In this document: piece by piece, positions 42,523-50,110 of the stretch
Numbering within the stretch: the stretch's first letter is position 1
Layout: each line of letters begins with the position of its first letter
Made by a program: the position numbers and the translations under genes
The notes under the pieces: model-generated
The model's database searches: none
The model's input: the letters and a program-made list of their open reading frames with translations, nothing else
Told to the model about the DNA's origin: nothing
Source: Acidovorax sp. YS12
GTDB lineage: Bacteria; Pseudomonadota; Gammaproteobacteria; Burkholderiales; Burkholderiaceae_C
Direction of reading: 5' to 3'
DNA length: 64,000 nucleotides
Assembly (NCBI GenBank): GCA_021496925.1
Contig: CP053915.1
Span: forward strand, 2,879,501 to 2,943,500

Positions 42523-43959
42523 TTACGCCACGCGGCAGATCTTCAGCATGTTGGTACCGCCGGGCTGGCCCATGGGCTCGCCGCAGGTGATGGCGTAGAT
42601 GTCGCCGGCCTGCACGATCTGGCGGGCCTTCAGGTGCATCTCGGCCTGCTCCAGCGCGGTGTCGCGGTCGGCGCTGGTGTCCATGAGCAGCGGGCGCACG
42701 TTGCGGTACAGCGCCATCTTGCGCTGCGTGGCCACCTTGGGGGTGAGCGCGTAGATCGGGATGTGGATGCGGTGGCGGCTCATCCACAGCGCGGTGGAGC
42801 CGCTGTCGGTCAGCGCCACGATGGTCTTGGCGCCCAGGTGGTGCGCGGTGAACAGCGCGCCCATGGCGATGCTCTGGTCGATGCGGCCGAAGGTGCGGCC
42901 GGTGAAGTCGGCGTCCAGCTCCACGTCCTCGGCGGCCTCGGCGGCGGCGCAGATGTTGGCCATCTCGCGCACCGTCTCCAGCGGGTACTTGCCCGCCGCG
43001 GTCTCGGCGCTGAGCATCACGGCGTCGGTGCCGTCGAGCACGGCGTTGGCCACGTCGCTCACCTCGGCGCGCGTGGGCACGGGGTTGGTGATCATGCTCT
43101 CCATCATCTGCGTGGCGGTGATGACCACCTTGTCCATGTCGCGCGCCATGCGGATCATCTTCTTCTGCAGCGCGGGCACGGCGGCGTTGCCCACCTCCAC
43201 GGCGAGGTCGCCGCGCGCGACCATGATGCCGTCGGACACGCGCAGGATTTCCTCCAGGCGCGGGATGGCCTCGGCGCGCTCTATTTTTGCGATCAGCGCG
43301 GGCCGGTGGCCGTAGTCCGCCGCCGCCACGTTGCACAGCTGGCGCGCCATCTCCATGTCGATGGCGTTCTTGGGAAAGCTCACGGCCACGTAGTCGGCCT
43401 GGAAGCCCATGGCGGTCTTGATGTCCTCCATGTCCTTGGCGGTGAGCGCGGGCGCCGTCAGGCCGCCGCCCTGCTTGTTGATGCCCTTGTTGTTGGACAG
43501 CTCGCCGCCGAGCTTGACGGTGGTGTGCACGGCGTCGCCGCGCACCGCCTCCACGGTGAGCACGATCAGGCCGTCGTTGAGCAGCAGCGTGTCGCCCGGC
43601 TTCACGTCGCGCGGCAGCTCCCTGTAGTCCAGGCCCACGCCCTGCAGGTCGCCCGGTTCGGTGCGCGAGGCGTCGAGCACGAAGGGCGCACCCGGCTCCA
43701 GCCACACCTTGCCCTCGGCGAACTTGCCCACGCGGATCTTCGGGCCCTGCAGGTCGGCCATGATGGCCACCTCGCGCCCGGCACGCTGGGCGGCCTCGCG
43801 CACCATGGCGGCGCGGTCGATGTGGTCCTGTGCCTTGCCGTGGCTGAAGTTCAGGCGCACGACGTTGACGCCCTCGCGGACCATCTGCTCCAGCAGCTGG
43901 GGGTCACTGGAAGCGGGGCCCAGGGTGGCGACGATCTTGGTGGCGCGAAGCAATTGCAT
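42523..43959 (-). CDS. pyk: Pyruvate kinase
   Basis: It catalyses phosphoenolpyruvate plus ADP to pyruvate plus ATP. The 478-residue protein starts MQLLRATKIVATLGPASS. It carries the substrate motifs VNVVRLNFSHG and MADLQGPKIRVG, the signature IAKIERAEAIPRLEEIL, IMVARGDLAVE and ITATQMMESMI. A C-terminal domain ends with NMLKICRVA. The ATG at 43959 has AGGAGA upstream. It is followed in transcription order by the MITE-like element and fba. Confidence 0.97.
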   Translation of the reverse strand: MQLLRATKIVATLGPASSDPQLLEQMVREGVNVVRLNFSHGKAQDHIDRAAMVREAAQRAGREVAIMADLQGPKIRVGKFAEGKVWLEPGAPFVLDASRTEPGDLQGVGLDYRELPRDVKPGDTLLLNDGLIVLTVEAVRGDAVHTTVKLGGELSNNKGINKQGGGLTAPALTAKDMEDIKTAMGFQADYVAVSFPKNAIDMEMARQLCNVAAADYGHRPALIAKIERAEAIPRLEEILRVSDGIMVARGDLAVEVGNAAVPALQKKMIRMARDMDKVVITATQMMESMITNPVPTRAEVSDVANAVLDGTDAVMLSAETAAGKYPLETVREMANICAAAEAAEDVELDADFTGRTFGRIDQSIAMGALFTAHHLGAKTIVALTDSGSTALWMSRHRIHIPIYALTPKVATQRKMALYRNVRPLLMDTSADRDTALEQAEMHLKARQIVQAGDIYAITCGEPMGQPGGTNMLKICRVA

Positions 43960-44031
43960 GAGGGTCTCCTGGTGTGCGTGTAATCCGGTTTCAATTTTTG
44001 CACGAATCTGGTTACATCCGTGCGACAAGCG

Positions 44032-44092
44032 GCAGCAAAAACAGGAGCTGCCAGCGATTGCCTGGCAAGGGCTTGCAACTCTTTTATGCTGC
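44032..44092 (-). repeat. Dispersed repeat copy I, between prfH and pyk
   Basis: In reverse orientation: GCAAGCCCTTGCCAG, GCAATCGCTGGCAGCT and GCT-N11-TGC, with outer GCAGCAAAAA / TTTTATGCTGC ends. It is 7 bp from copy J. Confidence 0.8.
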
Positions 44093-44099
44093 AAACCCA

Positions 44100-44135
44100 A
44101 TAAAAACAAGCGCCAGCAGCTATTGCTTTGGTAGC
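44100..44135 (+). repeat. Dispersed repeat copy J (3' half only), abutting the prfH stop
   Basis: Only the conserved 3' half is present: ACAAGCGCCAGCAGCT plus GCT-N11-AGC (gctattgctttggtagc). It ends 4 bp before the prfH stop codon. With copy I it forms an opposed pair. Confidence 0.75.
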
Positions 44136-44139
44136 AGCC

Positions 44140-44742
44140 TCAGCCCGCCAGCACCCGCACGGGCCGCCCGCGCTGCACCGCCTGGTGCTGCAGGCGCCGC
44201 TGGCGCCCCGCGTCCTCGGCCTGCGCGGCCTGGCGCTCGGCCAGCTTGAGGGCGATGAGCGTGCGCGCCAGGCGCTTGTTGGCGTGCTGGCTGCGCTCGC
44301 CCATCACTTTGACGGCGATGCCGCTGGCCACGTGCAGCGCGTGCACCGCCGAGTCGGTGGTGTTGACGTGCTGCCCGCCCTTGCCGCTGGCGCGGCAGGC
44401 CTGGTAGACGATGGCGCCGTCGTCCAGCCCCGCCACGGCCTCGGGCACGGCGCAGCGCTGCACGCCCACGAACCAGTTCTTGCGCCGGTGGCCCGGCCGC
44501 CAGGGGCTGGTGAAGACGCACTGCACGCTGCCCTCCCACGTGGCCAGCCATTGCCGCGCCGCGGCGCTGGCCGCGCCCTGCAGCAGCACCGACCTGAAGC
44601 CCGCCGGCGTGCCCGCCTCCTGCGCCACGGCCAGCGCGATGCCGTGGGCCCCGGCGTCGCGCAGCAGGGCACGCACGGTGATGGCCACGGCGCGTTCGCA
44701 TTCCGCCGGGCCCTGCGCGGCGGTGATCTGGATCAGCAGCAT
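44140..44742 (-). CDS. prfH: Peptide chain release factor-like protein PrfH
   Basis: PrfH resembles class I release factors but lacks the codon-recognition domain. It is known to release stalled ribosomes damaged in the decoding centre and works with RtcB. The 200-residue protein has the peptidyl-hydrolysis motif in ACRASGKGGQHVNTTDSAV (GGQ about 122-124), followed by SQHANKRLARTLIALKL. The start overlaps the rtcB stop by 10 nt, so the two are coupled. Confidence 0.93.
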   Translation of the reverse strand: MLLIQITAAQGPAECERAVAITVRALLRDAGAHGIALAVAQEAGTPAGFRSVLLQGAASAAARQWLATWEGSVQCVFTSPWRPGHRRKNWFVGVQRCAVPEAVAGLDDGAIVYQACRASGKGGQHVNTTDSAVHALHVASGIAVKVMGERSQHANKRLARTLIALKLAERQAAQAEDAGRQRRLQHQAVQRGRPVRVLAG

Positions 44743-45896
44743 GCGGACAGCGCCCCTTTCTTGTAGGTCAGCAGCGGCCGCAGCCGGGCCACCAGGCGCG
44801 CCAGGCCGGCCTCGGCCAGCGTCGCCACCACGGCGTCCACGTCCTTGTAGGCCTGGGGCGCCTCCTCGTACAGCAGCGCCTTGTCGGCGCAGACCACGGT
44901 GCTGCCGAAGCGCGTGCGGCGCAGCCCCTCGGACGGAAAGCGCGGCGCCAGGCGCCCCATGCAGTCCGCGCGCGCCCACTTGCGCCCGGCCCCGTGCGCC
45001 AGCGAATCGAGCGCGTCGTGGCAGTCCGCCCGCGGCGCCACGAGGTAGCTGTAGTCGCCGCGCGAGCCGGGAATCACCACCAGGCCCTGGCCGACCGGCG
45101 TGGCACCCTTGCGGTGCAGGTAGCCCGCCTCGCCCCGCGCCACGGCGGGCAGCACGTGGTTGTGGCTCACGTCCAGCAGGCACTGGCCGCCGGTGCGCAG
45201 CGCGCGCAGCATGCGCTGGGCGATCCAGTGGCGGTTGCACGCGGCGTAGGCCAGCGCGGCGTCGTGCGCGGCCAGGTAGGCGCACGCATCGTCGCAGCCT
45301 GCGGCCAGCCCGGCGTGGCCCCAGCGCTCGACGTGTTCGCGCAGGATGGCGCCGCCCAGCCCGCGCGAGCCGCTGTGCACCAGCAGGTGCACGTGCTTGG
45401 CGTCGAGCGCCACGCTGGCGTCGTACACGGCATCGACCACCTGCAGCTCGGCAAAGTGGTTGCCGCCGCCGATGGTGCCCAGGCTCTCGGCCAGCATGGC
45501 CTCGGTGGCGGGCAGCGGCGCCGTGGGCAGCGCGCGCAGCTGCGCCAGCGCGTCGTCCATGAGCGCATCGGGCAGCGGCCCGTCGATGCTGCCGAGCTGC
45601 TTTTCCAGCCCGCTGGGCGACACCTTGTGCGTGCGCAGCCCGGTGCGCCACAGCGCCATGCCGCAGCCGATGTCGCCGCCCACCAGCGCCGGGTACAGGT
45701 GGCCCACGGTGAAGAAGGCCGCGCCCACCGGATAGCCCCGGCCGGGGTGCAGGTCCGGCAGGCCGACGGCGGCGCGCATGTGCGGCAGCCGCGCGGTGGT
45801 GTGGAGTTGCTGGACCGCGGCGTCTTCGATCCACACGCGGTCGTTGGCGAATACGCGCACCTGTGGCGCGCCGCCTTGAAGGGAAGAATTGCCCAT
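44733..45896 (-). CDS. rtcB: RNA-splicing ligase RtcB
   Basis: RtcB joins RNA 2',3'-cyclic phosphate or 3'-phosphate ends to 5'-OH ends using GTP and Mn2+. The 387-residue protein has the metal and guanylylation motifs: LPDLHPGRGYPVGAAF, VGGDIGCGMAL, TIGGGNHFAEL, LLVHSGSRGLG, DVSHNHVLP and HGAGRKWAR. It is the shorter type found with prfH, where it is thought to repair cleaved 16S rRNA. The ATG at 45896 has AAAGG upstream. A 20-codon ORF with a stronger Shine-Dalgarno lies 137 bp before it. Confidence 0.94.
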   Translation of the reverse strand: MGNSSLQGGAPQVRVFANDRVWIEDAAVQQLHTTARLPHMRAAVGLPDLHPGRGYPVGAAFFTVGHLYPALVGGDIGCGMALWRTGLRTHKVSPSGLEKQLGSIDGPLPDALMDDALAQLRALPTAPLPATEAMLAESLGTIGGGNHFAELQVVDAVYDASVALDAKHVHLLVHSGSRGLGGAILREHVERWGHAGLAAGCDDACAYLAAHDAALAYAACNRHWIAQRMLRALRTGGQCLLDVSHNHVLPAVARGEAGYLHRKGATPVGQGLVVIPGSRGDYSYLVAPRADCHDALDSLAHGAGRKWARADCMGRLAPRFPSEGLRRTRFGSTVVCADKALLYEEAPQAYKDVDAVVATLAEAGLARLVARLRPLLTYKKGALSACC

Positions 45897-45927
45897 GAAA
45901 ACCTTTGGAACAGGCAAGAGAAACCAG

Positions 45928-45948
45928 GCGCCACGCGGTGCGTGGCGC
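45928..45948 (-). promoter_or_regulatory. Strong hairpin in the rtcB leader
   Basis: GCGCCACGC (45928-45936) pairs perfectly with GCGTGGCGC (45940-45948) across a 3-nt loop, 32 bp before the rtcB start and downstream of the leader ORF. No T-run follows, so control by translation or by alternative folding is more likely than simple termination. Confidence 0.5.
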
Positions 45949-46033
45949 TGCCAGGGGGCTGCATGCCGCAAGGGGCGCAGCGCGGCGGCTGGGGTTCTCG
46001 GGCCTGTCCGGCGGTGCGGGCAGGGCGGTGGAA

Positions 46034-46096
46034 TCAGGCCAGCGCGGCGGCCTTGCGGGTGCAGCAAAGGACGGTGTGAGCGTGTCGTGCAGTCAT
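46034..46096 (-). CDS. Putative 20-residue leader peptide upstream of rtcB
   Basis: A short ORF, MTARHAHTVLCCTRKAAALA, preceded by an excellent Shine-Dalgarno (AAAGGAG, 7 bp spacing), better than that of rtcB itself. It lies 137 bp upstream of the rtcB start in the 297-bp rtcB-pepP gap, which has no other gene. Adjacent Cys-Cys and Arg/Lys codons and the downstream hairpin fit a translation-sensing leader, suitable for a ribosome-rescue operon. It could instead be a small protein or a chance ORF. It is not known to be expressed. Confidence 0.5.
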   Translation of the reverse strand: MTARHAHTVLCCTRKAAALA

Positions 46097-46193
46097 GGGC
46101 TGCTCCTTTGCGAAAAAGAAAAGAGGGGGCGAGTCTAGCGGCGGCGCGCACGCCCGGCCAGCGCGGGCGGGCAGCGGCTGTTGCGCCGCCGCA

Positions 46194-47576
46194 TCAGTCG
46201 CGCATCAGCGCCTCGATTGCGTCAGCCGCCACGGGCACGCCGCGCGTGATGAGTTCGCAGCCGCCTTCGGTGACCACGGCGTCGTCCTCGATGCGGATGC
46301 CGAGATTCCAGAACGCCTCGGGCACGCCCGCGGCGGGGCGCACGTACAGGCCGGGCTCGATGGTCAGCACCATGCCCGGGCGCAGGATGCGGCTCGGGCG
46401 GTTGGTGATGGTTTCGCCCGACAGCGGGTCCTGGCGCGCGCTCGCCTGGCCCACCTCGGCAGGCTCGACGTAGCTGCCGCAGTCGTGCACGTCCATGCCC
46501 AGCCAGTGGCCGGTGCGGTGCATGTAGAACGGGAAGTAGGCGCGCTGCTCGATCACGTCCTGCGCGCTGCCGGCCTTGCCCTTGTCGAGCAGGCCCAGGT
46601 CGAGCAGGCCCTGGGCCAGCACGGCCACGGTGGCGTCGTGCGGGTCGTTGAAGCGGTTGCCGGGGCGCGTGGCGGCCACGGCGGCCTCCTGGCTGGCCAG
46701 CACCAGGTCGTAGAGCGCGCGCTGCGGCCCGGTGAAGCGCCCGTTGGCCGGGAAGGTGCGCGTGATGTCGCTGGCATAGCCGTCGAGCTCGCAGCCGGCG
46801 TCGATCAGCACCAGCTCGCCGTCGCGCAGCGGCGCGGCGTCGGCGCGGTAGTGCAGCACGCAGGCATTGGCGCCGGCCGCGACGATGGAGCCGTAGGCCG
46901 GGGACTGCGCGCCGTGGCGGCGGAATTCGTGCAGCAGCTCGGCGTCGAGGTGGTATTCGCGCAAATCCTGGCCCGCGCGCAGCAGGCGCGCCGATTGCCG
47001 CATGGCGCGCACGTGGGCGCCGGCGCTGATTTCGGCGGCGCGGCGCATGGTGGCCAGCTCGTGCGCATCCTTCACCAGGCGCATTTCGTCCAGCAGGGTG
47101 CACAGGTCGCCCTGCTGCGCCGGGCACAGCGCGCCGAAGCGCGCGCGCGCGCGCACCTGGCCGAGCCAGCCTTCGACCTGCGCGGCCAGGCCCGGATGGG
47201 TGGCGAACGGGAACCAGACCTGGCTGCGGTTTTCCAGCAGGCGCGGCAGGCGCGCGGCCAGTTCGGCGAAGGAGTGCGCGGCATCGACGCCGAGCGCGGC
47301 GGGCGCGGCCTCGGGGCCGAGGCGGTAGCCATCCCAGATTTCGCGCTCCAGGTCCTTGGGCGCGCAGAACAGGGTGGATTCGCCCTCGGCCGTGAGCACC
47401 AGCAGCGCCTGCGGCTCGGTGAAGCCGGTGAGGTAGTAGAAGTAGCTGTCGTGGCGGAACGGGAAGCTGTTGTCGCGGTTGCGCGGCTGCTCGGTGGCGG
47501 TGGGGATGAGGGCGATGCCACCGGCACCGAGTTGGCGCGCGAGGGCCTGGCGGCGCTGGGCATGGGGTGTGGTCAT
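46194..47576 (-). CDS. pepP: Xaa-Pro aminopeptidase
   Basis: Aminopeptidase P removes the N-terminal residue from X-Pro peptides in the cytoplasm, using two Mn2+ ions. The 460-residue protein has an N-terminal creatinase-like domain (YFYYLTGFTEPQALLVL) and the pita-bread catalytic domain: ELVLIDAGCELDGYASDITR (metal Asp residues), MHRTGHWLGMDVHDCG (metal His), LTIEPGLYV and GIRIEDDAVV (metal Glu residues). Its start overlaps the murU stop as ATGA, so it is the last gene of a four-gene coupled chain. Confidence 0.95.
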   Translation of the reverse strand: MTTPHAQRRQALARQLGAGGIALIPTATEQPRNRDNSFPFRHDSYFYYLTGFTEPQALLVLTAEGESTLFCAPKDLEREIWDGYRLGPEAAPAALGVDAAHSFAELAARLPRLLENRSQVWFPFATHPGLAAQVEGWLGQVRARARFGALCPAQQGDLCTLLDEMRLVKDAHELATMRRAAEISAGAHVRAMRQSARLLRAGQDLREYHLDAELLHEFRRHGAQSPAYGSIVAAGANACVLHYRADAAPLRDGELVLIDAGCELDGYASDITRTFPANGRFTGPQRALYDLVLASQEAAVAATRPGNRFNDPHDATVAVLAQGLLDLGLLDKGKAGSAQDVIEQRAYFPFYMHRTGHWLGMDVHDCGSYVEPAEVGQASARQDPLSGETITNRPSRILRPGMVLTIEPGLYVRPAAGVPEAFWNLGIRIEDDAVVTEGGCELITRGVPVAADAIEALMRD

Positions 47577-48331
47577 GGCGCTATGGTAGTGCCCTGGTTG
47601 AGCGCCTGCAGGCGCTCGGGCGTGCCCACATCGGTCCAGCGGCCGGTGTACGGCGCGGCGCCGACGCGGCCCGCGTCCATGGCGCGGCGCAGCAGCGGCG
47701 CCAGCGGCGCGGCCATGCCCTCGGGGTTGCCGGGGGGAATGTCGCACCAGGGCGGCGCGAACAGTTCGGCCTTCAGCAGCGCCAGGGTGCTGTAGGTGTA
47801 GCGCGGCGCCGGGTCGGCGCCGGGCAGGTTCAGCGCCAGGCCCTCGGGCGAGAGTCCGAAGTCGCCGCGCGGGTGGTGCGGCGGGTTCGGCACCAGCCAC
47901 AGGTGGGCCAGCAGGGGGCTGGCGGCGAAGGCCTGCGCGGCCTCGGGCGCGAAGACGAAGTCGGGCGCGAACACGTCGCCCGCCGCAAGCCAAAACACCG
48001 GGCCGAGCTGCGGCAGCGCGCGCGCGATGCCGCCGGCCGTCTCCAGCGCGCGGCCGAAGTCGCGCCCCTCGTTGGAGTATGAAATCGATAGCTGCTGGCG
48101 CTTGTCCAGCAAGGGCTGAAGGCCAAAATGGCTTGAAATTCGATCGCCCAGCCAGGCGGTGTTGACCACCACGCGGCGCACGCCCGCGTCAGCCAGCGCA
48201 CGCAAATGCCATTCCAGCAGCGGCACGCCCTGCACGGCCAGCAGCGGCTTGGGGCAGGTGTCGGTGAGCGGGCGCATGCGTTCGCCACGGCCGGCGGCCA
48301 GCAGCATGGCGGGGATCGGAAACGTGGTCAT
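47573..48331 (-). CDS. murU: Nucleotidyltransferase, MurU-like
   Basis: A 252-residue sugar-1-phosphate nucleotidyltransferase: AMLLAAGRGERMRPLTDTCP with the GxGxRxxP..K pattern, PLLAVQGVPLLEWHLRAL, and late WTDVGTPERL. The size and motifs fit MurU (N-acetylmuramate-alpha-1-phosphate uridylyltransferase) of the peptidoglycan recycling route. The usual partner amgK would be expected nearby but is not in this window, so the substrate is inferred. A repeat copy encodes residues about 64-83 (FGLQPLLDKRQQLSISYS), lengthening the loop after LGDRI. It is coupled to the upstream regulator and downstream pepP by ATGA overlaps. Confidence 0.82.
   Translation of the reverse strand: MTTFPIPAMLLAAGRGERMRPLTDTCPKPLLAVQGVPLLEWHLRALADAGVRRVVVNTAWLGDRISSHFGLQPLLDKRQQLSISYSNEGRDFGRALETAGGIARALPQLGPVFWLAAGDVFAPDFVFAPEAAQAFAASPLLAHLWLVPNPPHHPRGDFGLSPEGLALNLPGADPAPRYTYSTLALLKAELFAPPWCDIPPGNPEGMAAPLAPLLRRAMDAGRVGAAPYTGRWTDVGTPERLQALNQGTTIAP
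48076..48141 (-). repeat. Dispersed repeat copy K, in frame in murU
   Basis: Read on minus: TTGGCCTTCAGCCCTTGC, GGACAAGCGCCAGCAGCT, ATCGATTTC. It is sense to murU and in the same frame as copy E in pilW, so both proteins contain a KR-Q-LSI string (DKRQQLSIS and EKRLQLSIR). Confidence 0.8.
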
Positions 48332-48969
48332 GGGGGCGCAGTGTAGGTGCCGCAGAACGGGTCGGCCACTCGCAGCAGCTCCGCCAGCGTGCGCACCTGC
48401 ATCTTGCGCATGGCCTGGGCGCGGCGCACCTTGACGGTGATCTCGCTCACGCCCAGGTCCGCCGCGATCTGCTTGTTGAGCCGCCCGGCGGCCACGCCGC
48501 GCACCACTGCCTGCTCGCCCGGGGAGAGGCTGTCCCAGCGCGCGCGCCGCAGCGCCTGCGCCTGCGCCTGCGCGCGCCGGTCGCGGTCGCGCCCGAGGCC
48601 GAGCTGGATGGCGTCGAGCAAATCCTGGTCGCGGAAGGGCTTGGTCAGGAACTCGATGGCGCCGCCCTTCATGGCCTGCACGCTCATCGGGATGTCGCCG
48701 TGGCCGGTGATGAAGACCACGGGCAGCGCCATGCCCAGCTCCTGCATCTGGCGCTGGAACTCCAGGCCGCTCTGGCCGGGCATGCGGATGTCGAGCACCA
48801 GGCAGGCGGGCGTGCCGTCTCCCGCTGCATCGGCCTGGCGCCAGTGCGCCAGGAACGCAGCCGTGGAGCCAAAGCCCTGCGCCGCCAGGCCCACGGACGC
48901 CAGCAGGTCCTCGATGGCGGCGCGCACCGAGGCGTCGTCGTCGATCACATACACCCGGGCGCCGTTCAT
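48328..48969 (-). CDS. FixJ/NarL-type two-component response regulator
   Basis: A 213-residue regulator: receiver domain with VYVIDDDASVRAAIEDLL, phospho-acceptor Asp in ACLVLDIRMPGQSGLE, FITGHGD and FLTKPF. A LuxR-type helix-turn-helix follows (LSPGEQAVVRGVAAGRLNKQ, LGVSEITVKVRRAQAM). Receiver features are of the FixJ group. The sensor kinase upstream overlaps it by ATGA, and it overlaps murU likewise. Its target genes are unknown; autogenous control of the murU-pepP genes is possible. Confidence 0.92.
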   Translation of the reverse strand: MNGARVYVIDDDASVRAAIEDLLASVGLAAQGFGSTAAFLAHWRQADAAGDGTPACLVLDIRMPGQSGLEFQRQMQELGMALPVVFITGHGDIPMSVQAMKGGAIEFLTKPFRDQDLLDAIQLGLGRDRDRRAQAQAQALRRARWDSLSPGEQAVVRGVAAGRLNKQIAADLGVSEITVKVRRAQAMRKMQVRTLAELLRVADPFCGTYTAPP

Positions 48970-50054
48970 GCCGCATTGTCCCGCAGCGCCGGCAGGCTGA
49001 TGTGGAAGCTGGCGCCACGGCGCCCGTCGGCGCGCGGCGCGGCCCAGACCCGCCCGCCGTGGGCCTCGGCCATGCTGCGGCACAGCGTCAGCCCCAGGCC
49101 CATGCCCTGGCTCTTGGTGCTCCAGAAGGCATCGAACAGGTGGGCCTGCACGGCGGGGTCAAGGCCGATGCCGCTGTCGGTCACGCACAGCTCCAGTTGC
49201 TCCGGCCCGGGGCGGCGCAGGGACAGGATGATTTCGGGCACACCGCCGGGGCCGGCGGTGTCGATGGCGTCGATGGCGTCGATGGCATTGAGCAGCAGGT
49301 TGCCCACGATCTGCTGCACCTGCACGCGGTCGGCCCAGGCCGGGGGCAAGCCGGGCGCGGCGTCCCAGCGCACGGCGATGCCGCGCGCGTCGAGCGCGCC
49401 GCGCGACAGGGCCACCATGTCGCGCGCGGCTTCTTCCAGATCGAAGCGCTGGCGCCGCGGCGCCTCGCCGCGCGCCATGCCGCGGATGCGGGTGACGACG
49501 TTGCTGGCGCGCTCGGCGTCGGCCAGGATGCGCTGCAGCGCCTGGCCAGCTTTTTCCAGCTGCGGCGGCTGCTGCGCCAGCCAGCGCTGGCAGGCGTGGC
49601 CGCTGGTGACGATGGCCGCCAGCGGCTGGTTGACCTCGTGGGCGATGGAGCCGGTCAGCGCGCCCAGGCTGGTGGCGCGCGCGATCTGCAGCAGCCGTGC
49701 CTGGGCCGCGTGGGCCGCCGCCTGCGCGGCCACCATCTTCAGGCCCAGGTAGGCGGTGATGGCGATGGCCAGGATGCTGATGCCGGTGTTGACCAGGCCA
49801 ACGCTGTACAGCCCGGCCGGCGTGAGCGCGAAGCTGACCACGGTGAGCGCGATGCAGGCCAGCGCCAGCGCCACCACGGCGCGCGGGCTGAACCAGCGCA
49901 CCGCCACCAGGATGACCGCCGTGTGGAACACGGCCGCCGCCACGGCGTACTCGGTCAGCGTGTCGGCCACGAAGATGGCGGCCATGGCCAGGCCCAGGGC
50001 CAGGGCGATGAGCGCGCGGCGCACGCGCGCCGGGGGGCGCAGGGAAGCGAGCAT
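48966..50054 (-). CDS. Membrane sensor histidine kinase
   Basis: A 362-residue kinase with about four N-terminal membrane helices (residues about 14-110, no large periplasmic domain). The HisKA phosphoacceptor is in GALTGSIAHEVNQPLAAIV (FixL/DctB style). The ATPase domain has an N-box (NLLLNAIDAIDAID), ELCVTDSGIGLDP and GMGLGLTLCRSMAEAHGG. The N-box is followed by a 9-bp tandem repeat that expands AID. The Shine-Dalgarno AAGGAG is supplied by a dispersed repeat copy ending 3 bp from the ATG. It is coupled to its response regulator by ATGA. Confidence 0.92.
   Translation of the reverse strand: MLASLRPPARVRRALIALALGLAMAAIFVADTLTEYAVAAAVFHTAVILVAVRWFSPRAVVALALACIALTVVSFALTPAGLYSVGLVNTGISILAIAITAYLGLKMVAAQAAAHAAQARLLQIARATSLGALTGSIAHEVNQPLAAIVTSGHACQRWLAQQPPQLEKAGQALQRILADAERASNVVTRIRGMARGEAPRRQRFDLEEAARDMVALSRGALDARGIAVRWDAAPGLPPAWADRVQVQQIVGNLLLNAIDAIDAIDTAGPGGVPEIILSLRRPGPEQLELCVTDSGIGLDPAVQAHLFDAFWSTKSQGMGLGLTLCRSMAEAHGGRVWAAPRADGRRGASFHISLPALRDNAA
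49261..49287 (-). repeat. 9-bp tandem repeat in the kinase N-box
   Basis: TCGATGGCG is repeated three times (the last with one change), encoding Ala-Ile-Asp units directly after the conserved NLLLNAID. Copy-number slippage would change length in steps of three residues without a frameshift. Confidence 0.8.
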
Positions 50055-50057
50055 GGC

Positions 50058-50110
50058 GCTCTCCTTATAGGAGCTGCCAGCGCTTGCCAGTCAAGCGATT
50101 GCGGTGGAAA
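50058..50110 (-). repeat. Dispersed repeat copy L, supplies kinase ribosome-binding site
   Basis: Read on minus: ATCGCTTGACTGGCAAGCGC, TGGCAGCT and GCT-N11-AGC (gctcctataaggagagc). AAGGAG in the N11 segment lies 6-8 bp before the histidine kinase ATG. Confidence 0.82.
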
